Below, piece after piece: positions 44,490 to 56,192 of a stretch of 64,000 nucleotides of DNA. The stretch's first letter is position 1. Every line of letters starts with the position of its first letter. The notes below the pieces were generated by a model that ran no database searches, was not told the origin of the DNA, and saw only the letters and a list, made by a program, of their open reading frames with translations. Source of the stretch: Adiantum capillus-veneris (lineage: Eukaryota; Streptophyta; Polypodiopsida; Polypodiales; Pteridaceae); the NCBI GenBank assembly GCA_014529385.2, contig CM043965.1:62705933-62769932 (forward strand), given 5' to 3'. Position numbers and translations under genes: made by a program.

Positions 44490-44492
<3 letters not shown>
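44052..44492 (-). other. Region upstream of LINE C ORF1, GCCCTCGTC repeats
   Basis: Pyrimidine-rich plus strand with many CTCGTCCTCG / GCTCGCCCTCG units, a purine-rich array on the LINE strand. Probable 5' UTR. Long frames across it are compositional. Confidence 0.5.
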
Positions 44493-44565
<73 letters not shown>

Positions 44566-44729
44566 TGTACAAAATATGACCTGCTAACAGCTAGGTTGCG
44601 AATTTGACCGCTTGGGACGCGAGCTGATACATTATGAGCTTTATATCTGTCGAGGCCAAAGTTGCCAGCTCCAGAGGCCAAAGTCGAATCCTGTCGAGGC
44701 CAAAGTTGCTAGAGAGAGAGAGAGAGAGA
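44493..44729. repeat. Two GA tracts with a 149-bp spacer, between LINE C and D
   Basis: GA at 44493-44561 and 44711-44729. The spacer contains GAGGCCAAAGTTGC twice. LINE C ends at the left tract, LINE D begins at the right one. Confidence 0.85.
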
Positions 44730-44988
44730 AATGAAATGAAATGAAATGTTATATTAACGTCTTCAAAAGGCCAAAATGACCTATGAGACCAATCAGTTAC
44801 AAAATAGTGAATCTAATACCATGTCTGGGTACCAAAGAACTAGAAAAGAACTAGAAGTGGAACAAAATACTACTACTACTACTACAATCTAAAACTACGT
44901 GGGTGTAGCAGCTGATACAATAGGTACCCGGTAAACTGGATGTAACAGTGTGTGAAACAAAGATGGAAGAAATGGTGAGGATCCATCC

Positions 44989-47900
44989 TCATCTGCACTC
45001 TAGATGTCGAGAGAGTATGGCTCGAATCTTCTGTTGTAGTCTCCGTCGATGCTGTGTAGCTCCTCTCCTCAGTCGCGGTCGTCTGTATCTCTGTAGCTCC
45101 AATGCTCGGTCGATGAGAGTGCCAGTAGTGGTCGAATGAGTGTGGGACGAGCTCTGCAGTGGTGGCTGCTCCTCTGGCTGTCCCATATCTAGTGAAAAGA
45201 AATCTGTAATGTGTCTCTGGGACTGCCTCTCTCTAGCTCTCCCCAGTAAAGTGTCTCTACACCTGTGTAACTCAAGTAGATATAGTCCAAGACATCTCTG
45301 ATCCTCATAACTCATGACCCTAGATAGAGGACCAAAACCCTCTCTGAATAAGCAGTGGAAACGCCCCCGTATCTCATAGAACACTGTGCAATGACATATG
45401 TAGTGCAACTCTGTCTCTGGCTCTCTCTGGCATAATCGGCATATCCTGCTGTCTGCTGGTATCCCTCTGAATCTACCAGTCTCAATCTCGAGCTGATGTG
45501 AGGATGTACGTATCTGACCAATGGCACAACGCAAACCATGAGACATATGTGTGTCCATGTAGTTGGGTCGAATCACAAACCCATCTCCTGTGAGGTGGAG
45601 AAGAGGCTCTCTATAGAAAGCCATCTTCGTGCTCAACTCCTGAGGCGGCTCTATCCATGTCCTCCTGGTGTCGAGCTGGATCAGGTCCTGACGAATGAGT
45701 CTAGTGATCTCCACCCGTGTAAGAGACAGCGAGGGTGCTTGAAGAGAATACTGGAAAGGGGGCAACTTGTCCATGGTGAAGCCATGCGTCTGAAACCATG
45801 AAGTCATTTGTGCATACCAGCATGAAGTGTCCCCCTGTAGAGCTAACTGTCTGGAAGACTCAAGGGCCAGTCTAGCATATCTGTCTCTAGTAGTATCCCA
45901 TAGGCTGTGCACAAAGGACACTGATCTGGTAAGCGCCTCAATCTCCATGGGGGAGGCAGCTAGCTCTGCTCGAATGATCGCGTGAGGTACGGAGGCCTTG
46001 GCTCTAATCAATCGGGAGATCATAGATACCAAGGGCCTCTCCATACGTCTCCAACCATCCTGGCCTACAGAAGGTCCCCATACCTGTACCCCATACATCA
46101 TAGCTGAGGCTACTAAAGTATCAAAGAGCCATAACTTTGTCCGAGGTTCCTGGAACTGAACCTGCAAACACATCCTCTCCAAGCCTCCCAAGGCCGCATA
46201 AGCTCTGGTCAGTCTAGTCTCTGCTGCTCTCCCCAAAGAAAACCTCGGCCCAGTGAAGACTATCCCAAGGTAAGTGTATGCATCTGTATACTCCACAATC
46301 TCTTGACCATACGTGAAGGTCGGTACCGATCTCCTGATCCACTGCGGTGTGGTGTTAAACACCATGACCTTGGTTTTACCAAGGTTTACAGACAATCCAC
46401 TATCCTCTGCAAAACTGTGTAATGCATCCAACTGTCGCTGCATACACCTGGTGAGTCAGAGATCAAGACAATATCATCAGCATATAACAACAATGGGATC
46501 CACGTCCCTGCCAGCTGGGCACCTCTATCACCCTCTTTGTCAATGTAATCAGACACCTCATCAACATACATACCAAATAGAGTAGGAGACAATGGGCAAC
46601 CCTGTTTCACCCCGATAGTGGAGTGAACTAAGTCAGATATCCCCTCTGGGGTGCGTACATGTCCCATCACTGATCTGTATAAAGCCATAATTCCCCAAAT
46701 CAACACTGTGGGCACCCCCATCTCCTGCAGTCTGCGCATCAGTCGAGCTCTCGGTACCATGTCAAATGCTTTGTGGAAATCCACAAAGCTACAATAAATC
46801 CGTCTCCCATGTGACCTGCCCTCCTCAATGATAGCTCTGAGTGTCAGAATATGGTCAAGAGTGGAGAAACCCCTCCTGAAACCTGCCTGTCCCTTTGCCC
46901 GTACACCCTCACCCTCTGCCCAGTTACTCAACTGCTGCTCAATAATGGATGCATACAATCGTGCCAGTGTGTGTCCAACCATAATAGTGCGGTAATTTCC
47001 AGGCTCTGTAGGATCACCTGCCTTGAATATAGGCACAATAGTAGACAACCTCCAAGTCTCAGGTAATCCCTCACACATGGCACGATTGAACAACACTGCA
47101 AGAACCTCCATCAGCATATCCCTAGCATGTATAAAGTGCTCCGCTACTAGACCGTCATGATCGTAAGCCCTCCTGGTCCTCATCCTGTCAATGGCTCTCT
47201 TTACCATCTCAGTGGTAAAGAAGGTGCTCGTAGGTGGACATGGCTCTGTAGGATCTGGAAGGGGATCCTGCCCAGGAACCGTATATAACGATGTCGCATA
47301 CTGGCTCCACACATCAGGAGAAGTAATCACTGGGGGAGGGGAGTGCTCATGGAAGAGTCGCCATGCCTCGCCTGAGTCTCTACTCAAGAACAACTGATAC
47401 AAGTCTCGCTCCATCTGGGCCAGGTAAGCTCGTTTCTTCTTTCGCACAAGGCGTCGGAAAGCAATCCGCGACTGTCTGTAGGTGATGACTCCTAAATGAA
47501 GATCCCTCTGAAGCTGGACTCTCATCTCTCTGCACTCCTCATCATACCAACTATTCTGGGGCATGCTCCTAGAATGTCGCCTCCGATCCGGTTGAGTGTG
47601 TGGGTATGCCTCTGATGCTGCATCATGTAGTGTCTCAGTCAGTAAAGTAGTGCACTCCTCTACTGAGAGGCCTGGAGCAACTGTGCATAGACGATCCCAG
47701 ATTGCCTCCGTATAAACCGAGTCAGTCTCTGGTGTAAATGTATAACGGGTGTGTGACCTGCCTCCTGATTTCTGGGTTGTACTAAACTGAAAAGATACGG
47801 ACAGTGTCAAGAGAGCATGATCCACTGCTACGCCCACTGGTCTGGCTCCCACTGTGAAATCCTGAATACAAGGAATAAAGCTCGGCTGTGTCATAACATA

Positions 47901-48623
47901 GTCCACTGTACTGGCCCCATGTCTGTGTGGAAAGCATGTGAAGCCTGCTGCTCCAGGAAACCGCTGTAAGCCATTAAGTATGGCTAGCCCATGTGTAGTC
48001 GTCATCTCCGTGAGGTATCTCCCATACTCAGTCTGCTCTCTGTCATTTGAGCATCTGTCAAACCCCAGCTCACCCACATCCAACTCTCTAAGCATCTCAT
48101 CTGAAGTGTCGTAGAAGACTGTCTGACAGTTGCCCGTTCGAGCATTGAAGTCTCCTAGGAGGATGATATCACCATCCCTAGAAAACTCCCATATATCATC
48201 ATCTAGAATTGAGAAAGGCGACTGTCCTCTGGATACAGCATATACTGACGTACTGGGGGGGAAGTAACATATAGCAATATATAGAAATCGACCTGTGCCA
48301 GCTCTCAGCCTCACCCACATGTATCTAGCCTGATCATCTCTCCGTACAATATGTAGTAGTGGCTGTAGCTCCTCCCTAAACAACACCGCTACTCCTCCGG
48401 AACCTCTACTCCCATGCTCAGATCTCGTGACTGTTCTGTGGGCTGTCTCCCATTTGTATCCCACCACATGTGGCAACAGTTGGCCAGGGGCCTGGTGAGT
48501 CTCTGAAAAGAAAACAATGTCCTTGTCTCTGAAACTGTCCTCAAAGGCACCAACATCCAACCTCATAGACCCATTACAATTCCAAGTCGCCATCCTCAAT
48601 GTGGTCCCATAGGTCTCGCACCG
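44989..48623 (-). pseudogene. LINE copy D ORF2, one frameshift
   Basis: About 1200 codons. Endonuclease 1-260 (MATWNCNGSMRLD, SETHQ, RGSGGVAVLF, GDFNART, DYVMTQPSF, AVDHALLTLS; the usual SDH is VDH). RT about 490-760 (FVDFHKAFDMVPRARL, GVKQGCPLSP, YADDIVLIS). C-terminal region with CRLCQREPETELHYICHC near 1050, then an Arg-rich tail. The frame shifts by one missing base near 46440, just after the YADD motif, splitting it into 48599-46386 and 46443-44989. ATG at 48591-48593, in the frame of ORF1. Confidence 0.88.
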
Positions 48624-48626
48624 TCA
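48591..48626 (-). promoter_or_regulatory. ORF1 stop / ORF2 start junction, possible readthrough site
   Basis: Minus strand: TGA CGG TGC GAG ACC TAT (first 18 bases), then six more codons to ATG. ORF1 and ORF2 share the frame. TGA followed by CGG is the class II readthrough context known from plant RNA viruses. Equivalent sites are at 42897, 31299 and 5612 (TGA TGG in the last). Confidence 0.6.
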
Positions 48627-49491
48627 TGTAGAGCGCCGCTCTACAATCACCACCCGACCATCTCTGTAAAAGGCCATCTTCCCCTTCTCCCTTGCCGCTT
48701 GAATCTCGGGCATTACTTCTCTCATATGCGCAAGTTGTGAGAGAGTGAGGTCATCGCCTAAGAAAATACCTGTCTTCTTGAGAGTAGGTCTCTTCCTCAA
48801 GAATTCCTTCTTCTCTTCCAATGAAGGGAAGCGTAGTATGAGAGCTCTTTTCTTTGAAGATTCTCCGGGGCCCTCACTCTTCTTGCCCACTCTCCATGCC
48901 TTTGTGTGTGAAGGCTTCTCCACCCCCATCATTGATGTGAGGCTTGTGACCTCTTTTTCCACATTGTTTATGTCCTTGAGGCCGGTTACCCTCACATGTA
49001 GAGCCCGCATCCTCCTTCTTTGTTCCTCTTCGAGGGTCATGTTGATAAGAGTGGGTGTACAAGGAGCTTCCTTACCTTTCCCTTTCTTGGCAACCTCAAT
49101 CCATTTTTCGGCCTCCTCTACTTTCTTTTGTGTTTCGGATATGACCGCGGCCCATGACTTCTTCTCCTCATTGATGTTGTCAATTTCTTCCCTCAAAGAG
49201 GGCTGAAATTCCCCCTCTTCAAGCCCATTTTTTGACCGTGTTTCCAACACTTCTTTGTGGAGGTCCAAAATGCTATTCTCCAACGTGGCGATCTTGTTGA
49301 GAAGATGATCCTTCTCGTCCTTCCACCTCTTCTCCTTTTCTTCATTTTCTCGGAGGAAAACGGTCTTCGCGTTCCTCCAATCTTCCATCTCTTTTCTCCA
49401 TGCTTTCATTTCCAATTCAATGATGGAAATTCGTTTGGAGTGAAGCATATATTTGAGTTTGCTTGTTGCCATAGGTGAGGTTGGGGATGAC

Positions 49492-49493
<2 letters not shown>
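48624..49493 (-). CDS. LINE copy D ORF1
   Basis: 289 codons, intact. Residues 15-150 coiled coil rich in E/K; 155-289 RRM-like and C-terminal domain (VRVTGLKDINNVEKEV, AWRVGKKSEGPGE, LILRFPSLEEKKEFLRKRPT, GDDLTLSQLAHMREVMPEI). Ends TGA (48624-48626) CGG TGC GAG ACC. Start is the ATG at 49491-49493, directly after the CT tract. Closer to copy A ORF1 in length, to copies B/C in the C-terminal motif. Confidence 0.83.

Positions 49494-49527
<34 letters not shown>
49494..49527. repeat. (GA)17 at the 5' end of LINE D
   Basis: GA tract abutting the ORF1 start codon of LINE D on the outside. Confidence 0.95.
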
Positions 49528-49531
<4 letters not shown>

Positions 49532-49533
49532 AG

Positions 49534-49730
49534 GATTGATGTTTCTAAAGTGCAGAAAATGCAGCTAACCCTAAAACGCAGATCTGTCCAACAACCCCCT
49601 CCCAAAAAAAAAAACAAAAAAAAAAAAAAAAAAAAAAAAAGGTCGCGAGCCCTAAAAACAGGTCGCGAACCCTAAAATACAGCAGCAAACCCTAAACGAA
49701 AGCATGGTAAAGAGAGAGAGAGAGATGGCG

Positions 49731-49810
<80 letters not shown>

Positions 49811-49816
49811 ACTGGC

Positions 49817-49885
<69 letters not shown>

Positions 49886-50245
49886 TTGAATTGCTTTATT
49901 TTGCTCTGATTGAGAGAGAGAGAGAGAAACTGCTTTTGATTTCAAGCTTTTGGGGCTCTGCTTTTGGGCATCCCTTGTAATCTTTTTATACGTGGTGAGG
50001 GCCTCACTTCTCAGAGCATCTGGATGCAGAGTCTGAGAGTGAAACCCTAACCGCTCTTTGTACTTTGACATTGATTTAATACATAAAGAAATACCGAAAG
50101 GGGCGCCAGTCTTTGGGGCCAATATCTCTAGGCACGGAACTCCGCCGGGCCAGTGCAAATCTATTGTGATCTGTGAATTGTTTTGAAGTGGTTATTTGGT
50201 GTTGTCGCGATTGATTCTTGACTTGGAGTGTCCAAGTCTATTACA
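49534..50245 (+). repeat. Probable LTR with long GA tracts
   Basis: Poly-A at 49604-49640, CCCTAAA motifs, GA tracts at 49735-49807 and 49820-49883, then a conserved R/U5 block (ATAAAGAAATACCGAAAGG at 50083-50101) and an end GTCCAAGTCTATTACA at 50245. The latter parts match the LTRs at 52237-59066 in order. The left end is not defined. No initiator-Met PBS follows. Confidence 0.6.
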
Positions 50246-50452
50246 ATGGCCTCCCCCACCTCTTTCCCTCCTCCCTTCTACAACAGCTTCCCTGGGTTTC
50301 CACCAACTGTCCCACCTTCTCACCCTACTCAGTCTTTCCCTGGGTTTCCATTTGTCCCACCTTCTCACCCTACTCAGTCTGTTGCTCATGGGGTTGCTAC
50401 TCCATATCCAATGGACGCTCCTCATGGCCACTACCCTCCACCATACACCTAG
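50246..50452 (+). CDS. Pro-rich ORF after the LTR, probable gag start
   Basis: 68 codons starting with an ATG immediately after the LTR end: MASPTSFPPPFYNSFPGFPP, with a near repeat PPSHPTQSFPGFPF / PPSHPTQSVAHGVA, ending TAG. The style matches the Pro/Tyr-rich start of the gag in element A (53365). Function of the segment unknown; likely a truncated gag. Confidence 0.45.
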   Translation: MASPTSFPPPFYNSFPGFPPTVPPSHPTQSFPGFPFVPPSHPTQSVAHGVATPYPMDAPHGHYPPPYT

Positions 50453-51688
50453 CCTCCATCTCCTTACCCACCTTTCTACCAGCCTCCCCCTCCCCCTCCA
50501 TCTGACCACCAGTAGTAGGCCTGGTTGCAGATCTTTTGGACCTGGTTGCAGATCTTTCAGGTCTCCACTCTCTGGGACGAAGAGCGGTCTACAGTGTCAG
50601 TGTCACTTTCACAGGACACAGTTAGTACAGTTGGTCTTTGGTCTAATTTGGTTCACACTGAACGGACTCGCTGGGCAGTGACACGTGGCAGGGATACGGA
50701 CGGTGCTCTAGTGAACATCGTGGCCAGGTCACCACCATCACTCAGTTTGGAGATAGACTTAGATGGCTGACATTTATGAGCCGTTGGTGGCTTTTATGGT
50801 TGTACATACGAGTAGTAGCGGTTGGGTCATGACTTATCATCTTCTTCATATATGGTCCAGCGTCGGCGTCTAGAGTAGCGAGTCTATACACAGCACGTCT
50901 ACACCATCCCTGCACATTTGAGCCTTGACACCCCCATTGTACATGTGAGTTCTGGGCTGGAGTTGAGTGTGTTGCCACGCTAGAGTCTGTATTGGTTCTT
51001 TGGGATAGTCGAGTCCATATGTTGTCTCTGTGTTGATCAACCGTTATCTATTGTTTCCTTTGTTTTCATTCTGCTTTGAGTGACAGAGCACGACACACTA
51101 TCCGCGCTACACTCTTGAGGATATACAGTGACATAATTTTGGGCGAAATGAGATTTATTTTGATTGTTACACTTGTTTGATAGAAGGAAGTATTTCTTGC
51201 AGTGCTTGAACTCCACGTTCAGATTCATCTTTATTGATGCACTCTTGGATATGTCTCATATGTCACCTATTATGCGTTGCTTGTTGAGGATATGGTTGAT
51301 TATACATCCTGCATTGATTTGAGAGAGATCTCGATGCTTGGAGGAGCTTGAGAGGTAGCCATTGATTTGGAATGCTTATGTCACGGACGTGGAGGGCCGG
51401 CAGCTTGGTGAATGGACTCACATTGATTACGCTAAATAGGACAGTGGTCGGTCAACATCTCTACATAGCTGGTATGAGGCCTCATTTGTATGATAGAGAT
51501 CGATGTTGCTATTGCTGTTGACTGGCATGCCATGATTGGAGGACAATATAGTCACATGAAATGGCGTTTTTGGGGGGGGGGGGGGAACGGGAACGAAGTT
51601 TCCCCACCGTTTCGGACCGGCCTAAACGGCATTTCAGCATGTCATTTTTTAAAAAGGTTCTCAAGCATGATTTTGTATATAGATCCTT

Positions 51689-51784
<96 letters not shown>

Positions 51785-52236
51785 AGAGAGGGAAATCTAG
51801 TGCATCTAAAGAGGCATTGCAAACAAAACCAGAGCTGTGGAGGACGTGCGTGTTGGGATCTTCCCACCTTCTGCCTCGCGCGCAGCTTGCGTGCGCAGAC
51901 CTGCACCCATTGCGTCATCATCTACCCCCAATAACCTGTAGCGACACTCCCGTCCTCGGTTGTTGGTGGTGCGCGCATGCCGTGGGTCTCTTCACTATCT
52001 TTGCGTGGCTTCCTTTCATCCTCGGTTTCACCCATAGCTTGCTTCCTGCGGCCTGAGCTTGCCCGCAGGCTGCTTGAACTGTGCGAAGCCTACTAGCTGC
52101 ACACCGTCTGACCCACAGCATTCAATGGTGCTCCCCTTACCATCTTGTTGGAAGCTCGGACATTCAACGAATTAGGTTGTGTCGATGGCTGCCTCTATGC
52201 AGTGTAACGGAAACCTACTTAGAGGGGCTCTCCGGT
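50453..52236. other. Decayed LTR-element interior and unresolved DNA
   Basis: No gene with a known motif. ACACGTGGCAGGGATACGGA at 50681 resembles the ACGT block of the LTRs. 51577-51590 is a poly-G run followed by GGGAACGGGAACG, similar to the MITE interior. GA tract at 51692-51773 with an adjoining G-run. 51780-52236 shows nothing I recognise. Confidence 0.45.
51692..51773. repeat. (GA)n microsatellite
   Basis: About 82 bp of GA followed by GGGGGGGGG. No LINE sequence adjoins, unlike the tracts at 77, 33043 and 44711. Confidence 0.95.
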
Positions 52237-52264
52237 TGTCACAGATGTGATGACGTGGCATTCT

Positions 52265-52907
52265 CGTCACAAACTGCTGACGTGTCAAGCCACTGAAGAA
52301 CGGAGCCAACCTGCAGATCTCGACCGAGGAGCCTGGACCGCAAGAAGAAGCACATAAGAAGTCTTTATCAACTTATGGGACCCCGTCCAATAGGGGCCCA
52401 AGTCACTAGAAGTAAAGCTGGCACACATACACACTCAAACTCCCCGCGTAAAAAAAGATGATGATGTGGCAGCTGTATTGACGTCCCGCAATTTCCGCTG
52501 GCATGCTGACGTGGCACAGTATAGACGTCCACAATTTGTGTTGACATGTTGACGTGGCAGCTGTACGGATTTTCGCAAAACGCATCGGCGGTTTTTCGTG
52601 CTAGTGATTTTTTCATGTAACTGCTTTTCATAGGCCAAGAGCCTTTAAATATGTGCCATGGGCTCATTCTGTGGCAAGCTTCCGGGTGAAGGTGCACAGC
52701 GTGGAGTACCGGCTTGTACTGAGCTGAAGCAATATAAAGAAATACCGAAAGGGACACCAAGGTTTGGGGCCAGTGCTCTCTTGGGGTGGAACTCTCCACT
52801 CCTCGTCTTGTGTCGTGCATCTCTTTCAATTCAATAATAATTTGAAGTGCTTAAAGTTTTTCAGTATGTTCTTTTCTGTTGGCAGGTGGTGCCATGTCCC
52901 TGTTACA
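52265..52907 (+). repeat. Element A 5' LTR
   Basis: 643 bp. Three ACGT-type blocks at 52455-52560 (including TGACGTGGCA), TATA-like TTTAAATATG at 52643-52652, R block ATAAAGAAATACCGAAAGG at 52734-52752, end CTGTTACA. Confidence 0.82.
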
Positions 52908-53364
52908 GTGGTATCAAAGCTTCAGGTGTGTGCTTTTTTGAAAGCATACTGGTCTCACCAAAGAGCCAAAAGAGCAAGTTGGCGCTTCCAAATTTTATTA
53001 AATAATCTTCGTGTCCCCATCCCGGACTTATTAGCCATTCCCACCCTTACTCCATCGCGTATCGGACACGCTCCCGTCTTCTTCGCTTTGTCTTACAGGG
53101 CATAAGCCATAAGGAACCCAAGACATGGCGTTCATGGATTCGGCAAAATACTTGTAGTTTCTCCTCGATGAGCTTCGCGACATTTCTTCGCGGCATCCTC
53201 AGCAGAATCTCCCGATGCTGCAAAGTTTTCAATAGTTTCTGAATTACATGTTACCCCCTTTGACATTGTAGGTGGTACCTCCGCCACCGGCACCAGAAAG
53301 TACGAGAGCTTCCAACCAGCAATCTTTCTAGCCGTCTGTTCCGATCGGGGGAGTCTTTAGGAAT

Positions 53365-53778
53365 ATGGTACAGCCATGTGACCCTGATCCAGTGCAACCG
53401 CCTTTGGCACCACCGTTGCCCCCCCCCCCCCCCCCCCCCCAACCCCCACCGCTACCAGGCTACAATGGTTGGAGTCCGTATGGATACCCTTATTATGCGT
53501 ACCCGGGATACGCGTCTAATCAACCGAAAGATTTCAAGAACTGCGGGACAACAATCAAAATTCTCACCTTTTCGGGGGTGAAGGGTCGGAAGAAAGCATT
53601 GCAGTTCCTACAACAATTCGACAACATCGATGCTTTAAGGAACTATACAGAAGAATCCAAGATTTCTCAAGCAGCGGGATTTCGTAAAGATAATGCTATG
53701 CAGTGGTGGAGCTCAAATCGTGACACAACCGCATGCTCCAAGGACTTGGTAAGCTTTCAAGACAGTATTTGTACGTAG
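53365..53778 (+). pseudogene. Element A gag fragment
   Basis: 137 codons. N-terminal Pro-rich run encoded by a poly-C tract, then a Tyr/Gly/Pro stretch (GYNGWSPYGYPYYAYPGYA) and a gag core (KILTFSGVKGRKKALQFLQQ, AGFRKDNAMQWWSS). Ends in a stop at 53776-53778; the rest of gag-pol is missing. Homologous to the gag of element C (FDTFSGFRDSHQAIAFIQQF). Confidence 0.7.
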
Positions 53779-54034
53779 TTATATGACTTCTATCTTTGAA
53801 GTCCGGATCTTGGCAGAATGGGGCAGCTTGAAAATGCTTGACGCCTCAGCAACGAGACACCTTATCACAAGAAGGCCGATGCTTTGGATGCTTTCAGTCA
53901 GGGCATAAGTATTTTGGTTGTCCCCATCTATGGCATACGCCTTGAAAGTACAAATGAATTGTGTCGAGCATATGGGAAAGTCAACAGCTTCAAAGCCCTA
54001 ATTTTCTTTGACATAGGAGATACCGAAAACTTGT

Positions 54035-54195
54035 CTGAATCTCGGAACGACACAGACGAGATGTTGTGGGAGCGATTCATTGTATGTTGGAAAACCTCCG
54101 AATGACGCAGACGAGACGTCTGGAGAGCGTTTGGTTGTATGCTTGAACCTCCAAAGGTCGCAGGCTGTAGTTTGAAGGACGTTTGGTTGTAAAAG
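54035..54195 (+). repeat. Three degenerate 58-bp tandem units in A
   Basis: Units of about 55-60 bp, each with a form of ACCTCCGAATGACGCAGACG and GAGCGTTTGGTTGTATG. The same array occurs in element B at 57730-57880. Confidence 0.75.
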
Positions 54196-54687
54196 GCCTC
54201 TATATCTCCCGGCCCGAACCACTTTAGGTTATTTACAGGAGGAGTGATAAGGGAGTCGTTGAACAGCTCATGCCCAAACCTGGATGGTTATTTGCAGGGG
54301 AGTGTTCATCGGCGGCTTTATGTTTCGATGTCTTGTAACATGCATATGTGAGCATTTGTGTTGCATTGTGATGTGCCAACCACTAAATATTCCTAATTGG
54401 ATGAGATTGCATGGGTATGTTATTTCAGTGCATCAAGACACCTGTTGGAGATCAGCGCGATCCGGGTGTGATGGCTAAGAATATCAAGAGCTCTAATTTG
54501 GAAGGAGATTCCTTCTTAGATGAGATTTTTTTGGGAAGCCGACGACCCAGGATATCAAGAGCTCCAATCTGGATTGAGAAAATTGATCGTCCCTAGGAAT
54601 GACCCTCAGGAATTTTTTTAGCTAACTTGAGTTCTTTTGCAGATATACTGTAATCGTGGACGATCACTTTCTTTCAAGAAGGGGGGA

Positions 54688-55362
54688 TTTCACATACTGT
54701 TGACGTGTCAAGCCACTGAAGAACGGAGCCAACTTGCAGATTCCGGTCGAGGAGCCTGAACCCTAAGAAGAAGCAACAGAAGAAGTCTTTACCAACTTAT
54801 GGGACCTCATTCGATGGGGCCCCAAGTCACTAGAAGTAAAGCAGGCACACATACATACTCAATCTGCCTTGCGTAAAAAAAGATGATGGCGTGGTTGTTG
54901 TATGGACATCCCACCATTTGCGATGGCATGTTGACGTGGCTCTGTACAGACGCCCGCAATTTGCGTTGTCATACTGATGTGGTAGCCGTACAGATTTTCG
55001 CAAAATGCGCTGTCAGCTTTTGGCGCTAGTGATTTTGGGACCAAATGCTTTTGAGTTTGAAGCATTTCATGTAACTGCTTTTCATAGGCCAAGAGCCTTT
55101 CAATATGTGCCATGGGCTCATTCTTTGGCATGCTTCCAGGTGAAGGTGCAGAGCGTGGAGTATCGGCTTGTACTGAGTTGAAGCAATATAAAGAAATACC
55201 GAAAGGGGCGCCAAGGTTTGGGGCCAATGCTCTCTTGGGGTGGCACTCTGCCACTTCCCGTCTAGTGTCGTGCATCTCTTTCAGTTCAATTATTATTTGA
55301 AGTGCTTAAAGTTGTTCAGTCTGTTCTTTTCCGTTGGCACGTGGTGTCCTGTTCCCGTTACA
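54688..55362 (+). repeat. Element A 3' LTR
   Basis: 675 bp, begins TTTCACATACTGTTGACGTG, ends CCCGTTACA. Clearly diverged from the 5' LTR, so A is older than element F. Confidence 0.82.
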
Positions 55363-55367
55363 ATTCA

Positions 55368-55834
55368 AGCGAAAGAGGTCCTGTTTAAAGTGCCTGAAAA
55401 TGGCCGAACGAAGTCGGACAAGTTTATAACCTCAAAATATGATGACGTGGCACTTGTACGGATATCCCGGAATTCTCAGCGGATATTTAGGAAATCTTGA
55501 AATTTTAGGATTTTTTTTTTTTTTTGGTGCCAGCTTTTTAGATTGACGTTTTTTGGCCTCTGGCCTTTAAATATGAGACTTGGGGGCTCTCTCTGGCACT
55601 TTACAACGCACAGACTGCAGAGCAGGTGCTCCTTGGTTGTTGTACTTTGCAAATCAACAATAAAGAAAGAAATACGGTGGGGGGTGCCAGTCTTTGGGGC
55701 CAGTGCATGTGGAAGCGGAACATCGCCGCTTTGTGTTGAGTCTCGTACTCTCTCTCTTTCTCTCTCTCTATTTTCAAGTCAGTTTTTGTTCGTGTGTTGC
55801 TGTTGACTTTTTGTTTGGGTGTCCAAACCTGTTA
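55368..55834 (+). repeat. 5' LTR of element C, right part
   Basis: Continues the LTR begun at 52237. ATGATGACGTGGCACTTGTA at 55440, TTTAAATATGAG at 55566, variant R block AATAAAGAAAGAAATACGG at 55659, end CCTGTTA before the PBS. Confidence 0.7.
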
Positions 55835-55835
55835 G

Positions 55836-55847
55836 TGGTATCAGAGC
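55836..55847 (+). promoter_or_regulatory. Primer binding site of element C
   Basis: TGGTATCAGAGC, complementary to initiator tRNA-Met, one base after the LTR. Confidence 0.85.
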
Positions 55848-56192
55848 TCATACGATTCTTCTTCTACGGAGGATCCGATCCTGTTTCGGTAGCGCACATC
55901 AGTCCTAGCAGTAAATCCAATAGAGATGACACCCCTTCGACCATGCATCACCAGGAAGATGAAGAGCACTCAAATTCTAGCTGGGAACATACAAAATTAA
56001 CAAAAATTCCAATGGGAGCAAGCCTTCTTCCAAGGAGTCGAGAGATCATGGCAAGTTTTTGGCAAGGGATCTTGTCGGGGCGAGTATCGATGTCAACTCA
56101 AGGTCGACACATGCGCGAAGAGAATGATTAAGTACTCCAAGGACTCGAAATATGTGAAGTACCTAAAGAATCATCCACTTGATGAGGTTCAC

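Larger units (their letters stand above)
44730..49493 (-). mobile_element. LINE copy D, nearly intact
   Basis: 3' tail and UTR 44730-44988, ORF2 44989-48623, ORF1 48624-49493. The ATG of ORF1 sits directly against the GA tract at 49494. The only coding lesion I see is one frameshift in RT near 46440. Either the copy is 5'-truncated exactly at the ORF1 ATG, or the CT tract serves as its leader. Best template for the family. Confidence 0.9.
52265..55362 (+). mobile_element. Non-autonomous LTR element A, nested in the LTR of C
   Basis: 5' LTR 52265-52907, PBS 52909-52920 (TGGTATCAAAGC, one mismatch to initiator Met), interior with a gag remnant, polypurine tract CTTTCAAGAAGGGGGGA, 3' LTR 54688-55362. 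Flanks ATTCT (52260-52264) and ATTCA (55363-55367) match at 4 of 5. 3.1 kb, no pol. LTR termini have lost the TG. Confidence 0.82.

Noticed and set aside
49652-50158. Ser-Leu repeat open frame on the minus strand
   Set aside because: Translation of CT tracts; the region is LTR-like and has no domain.
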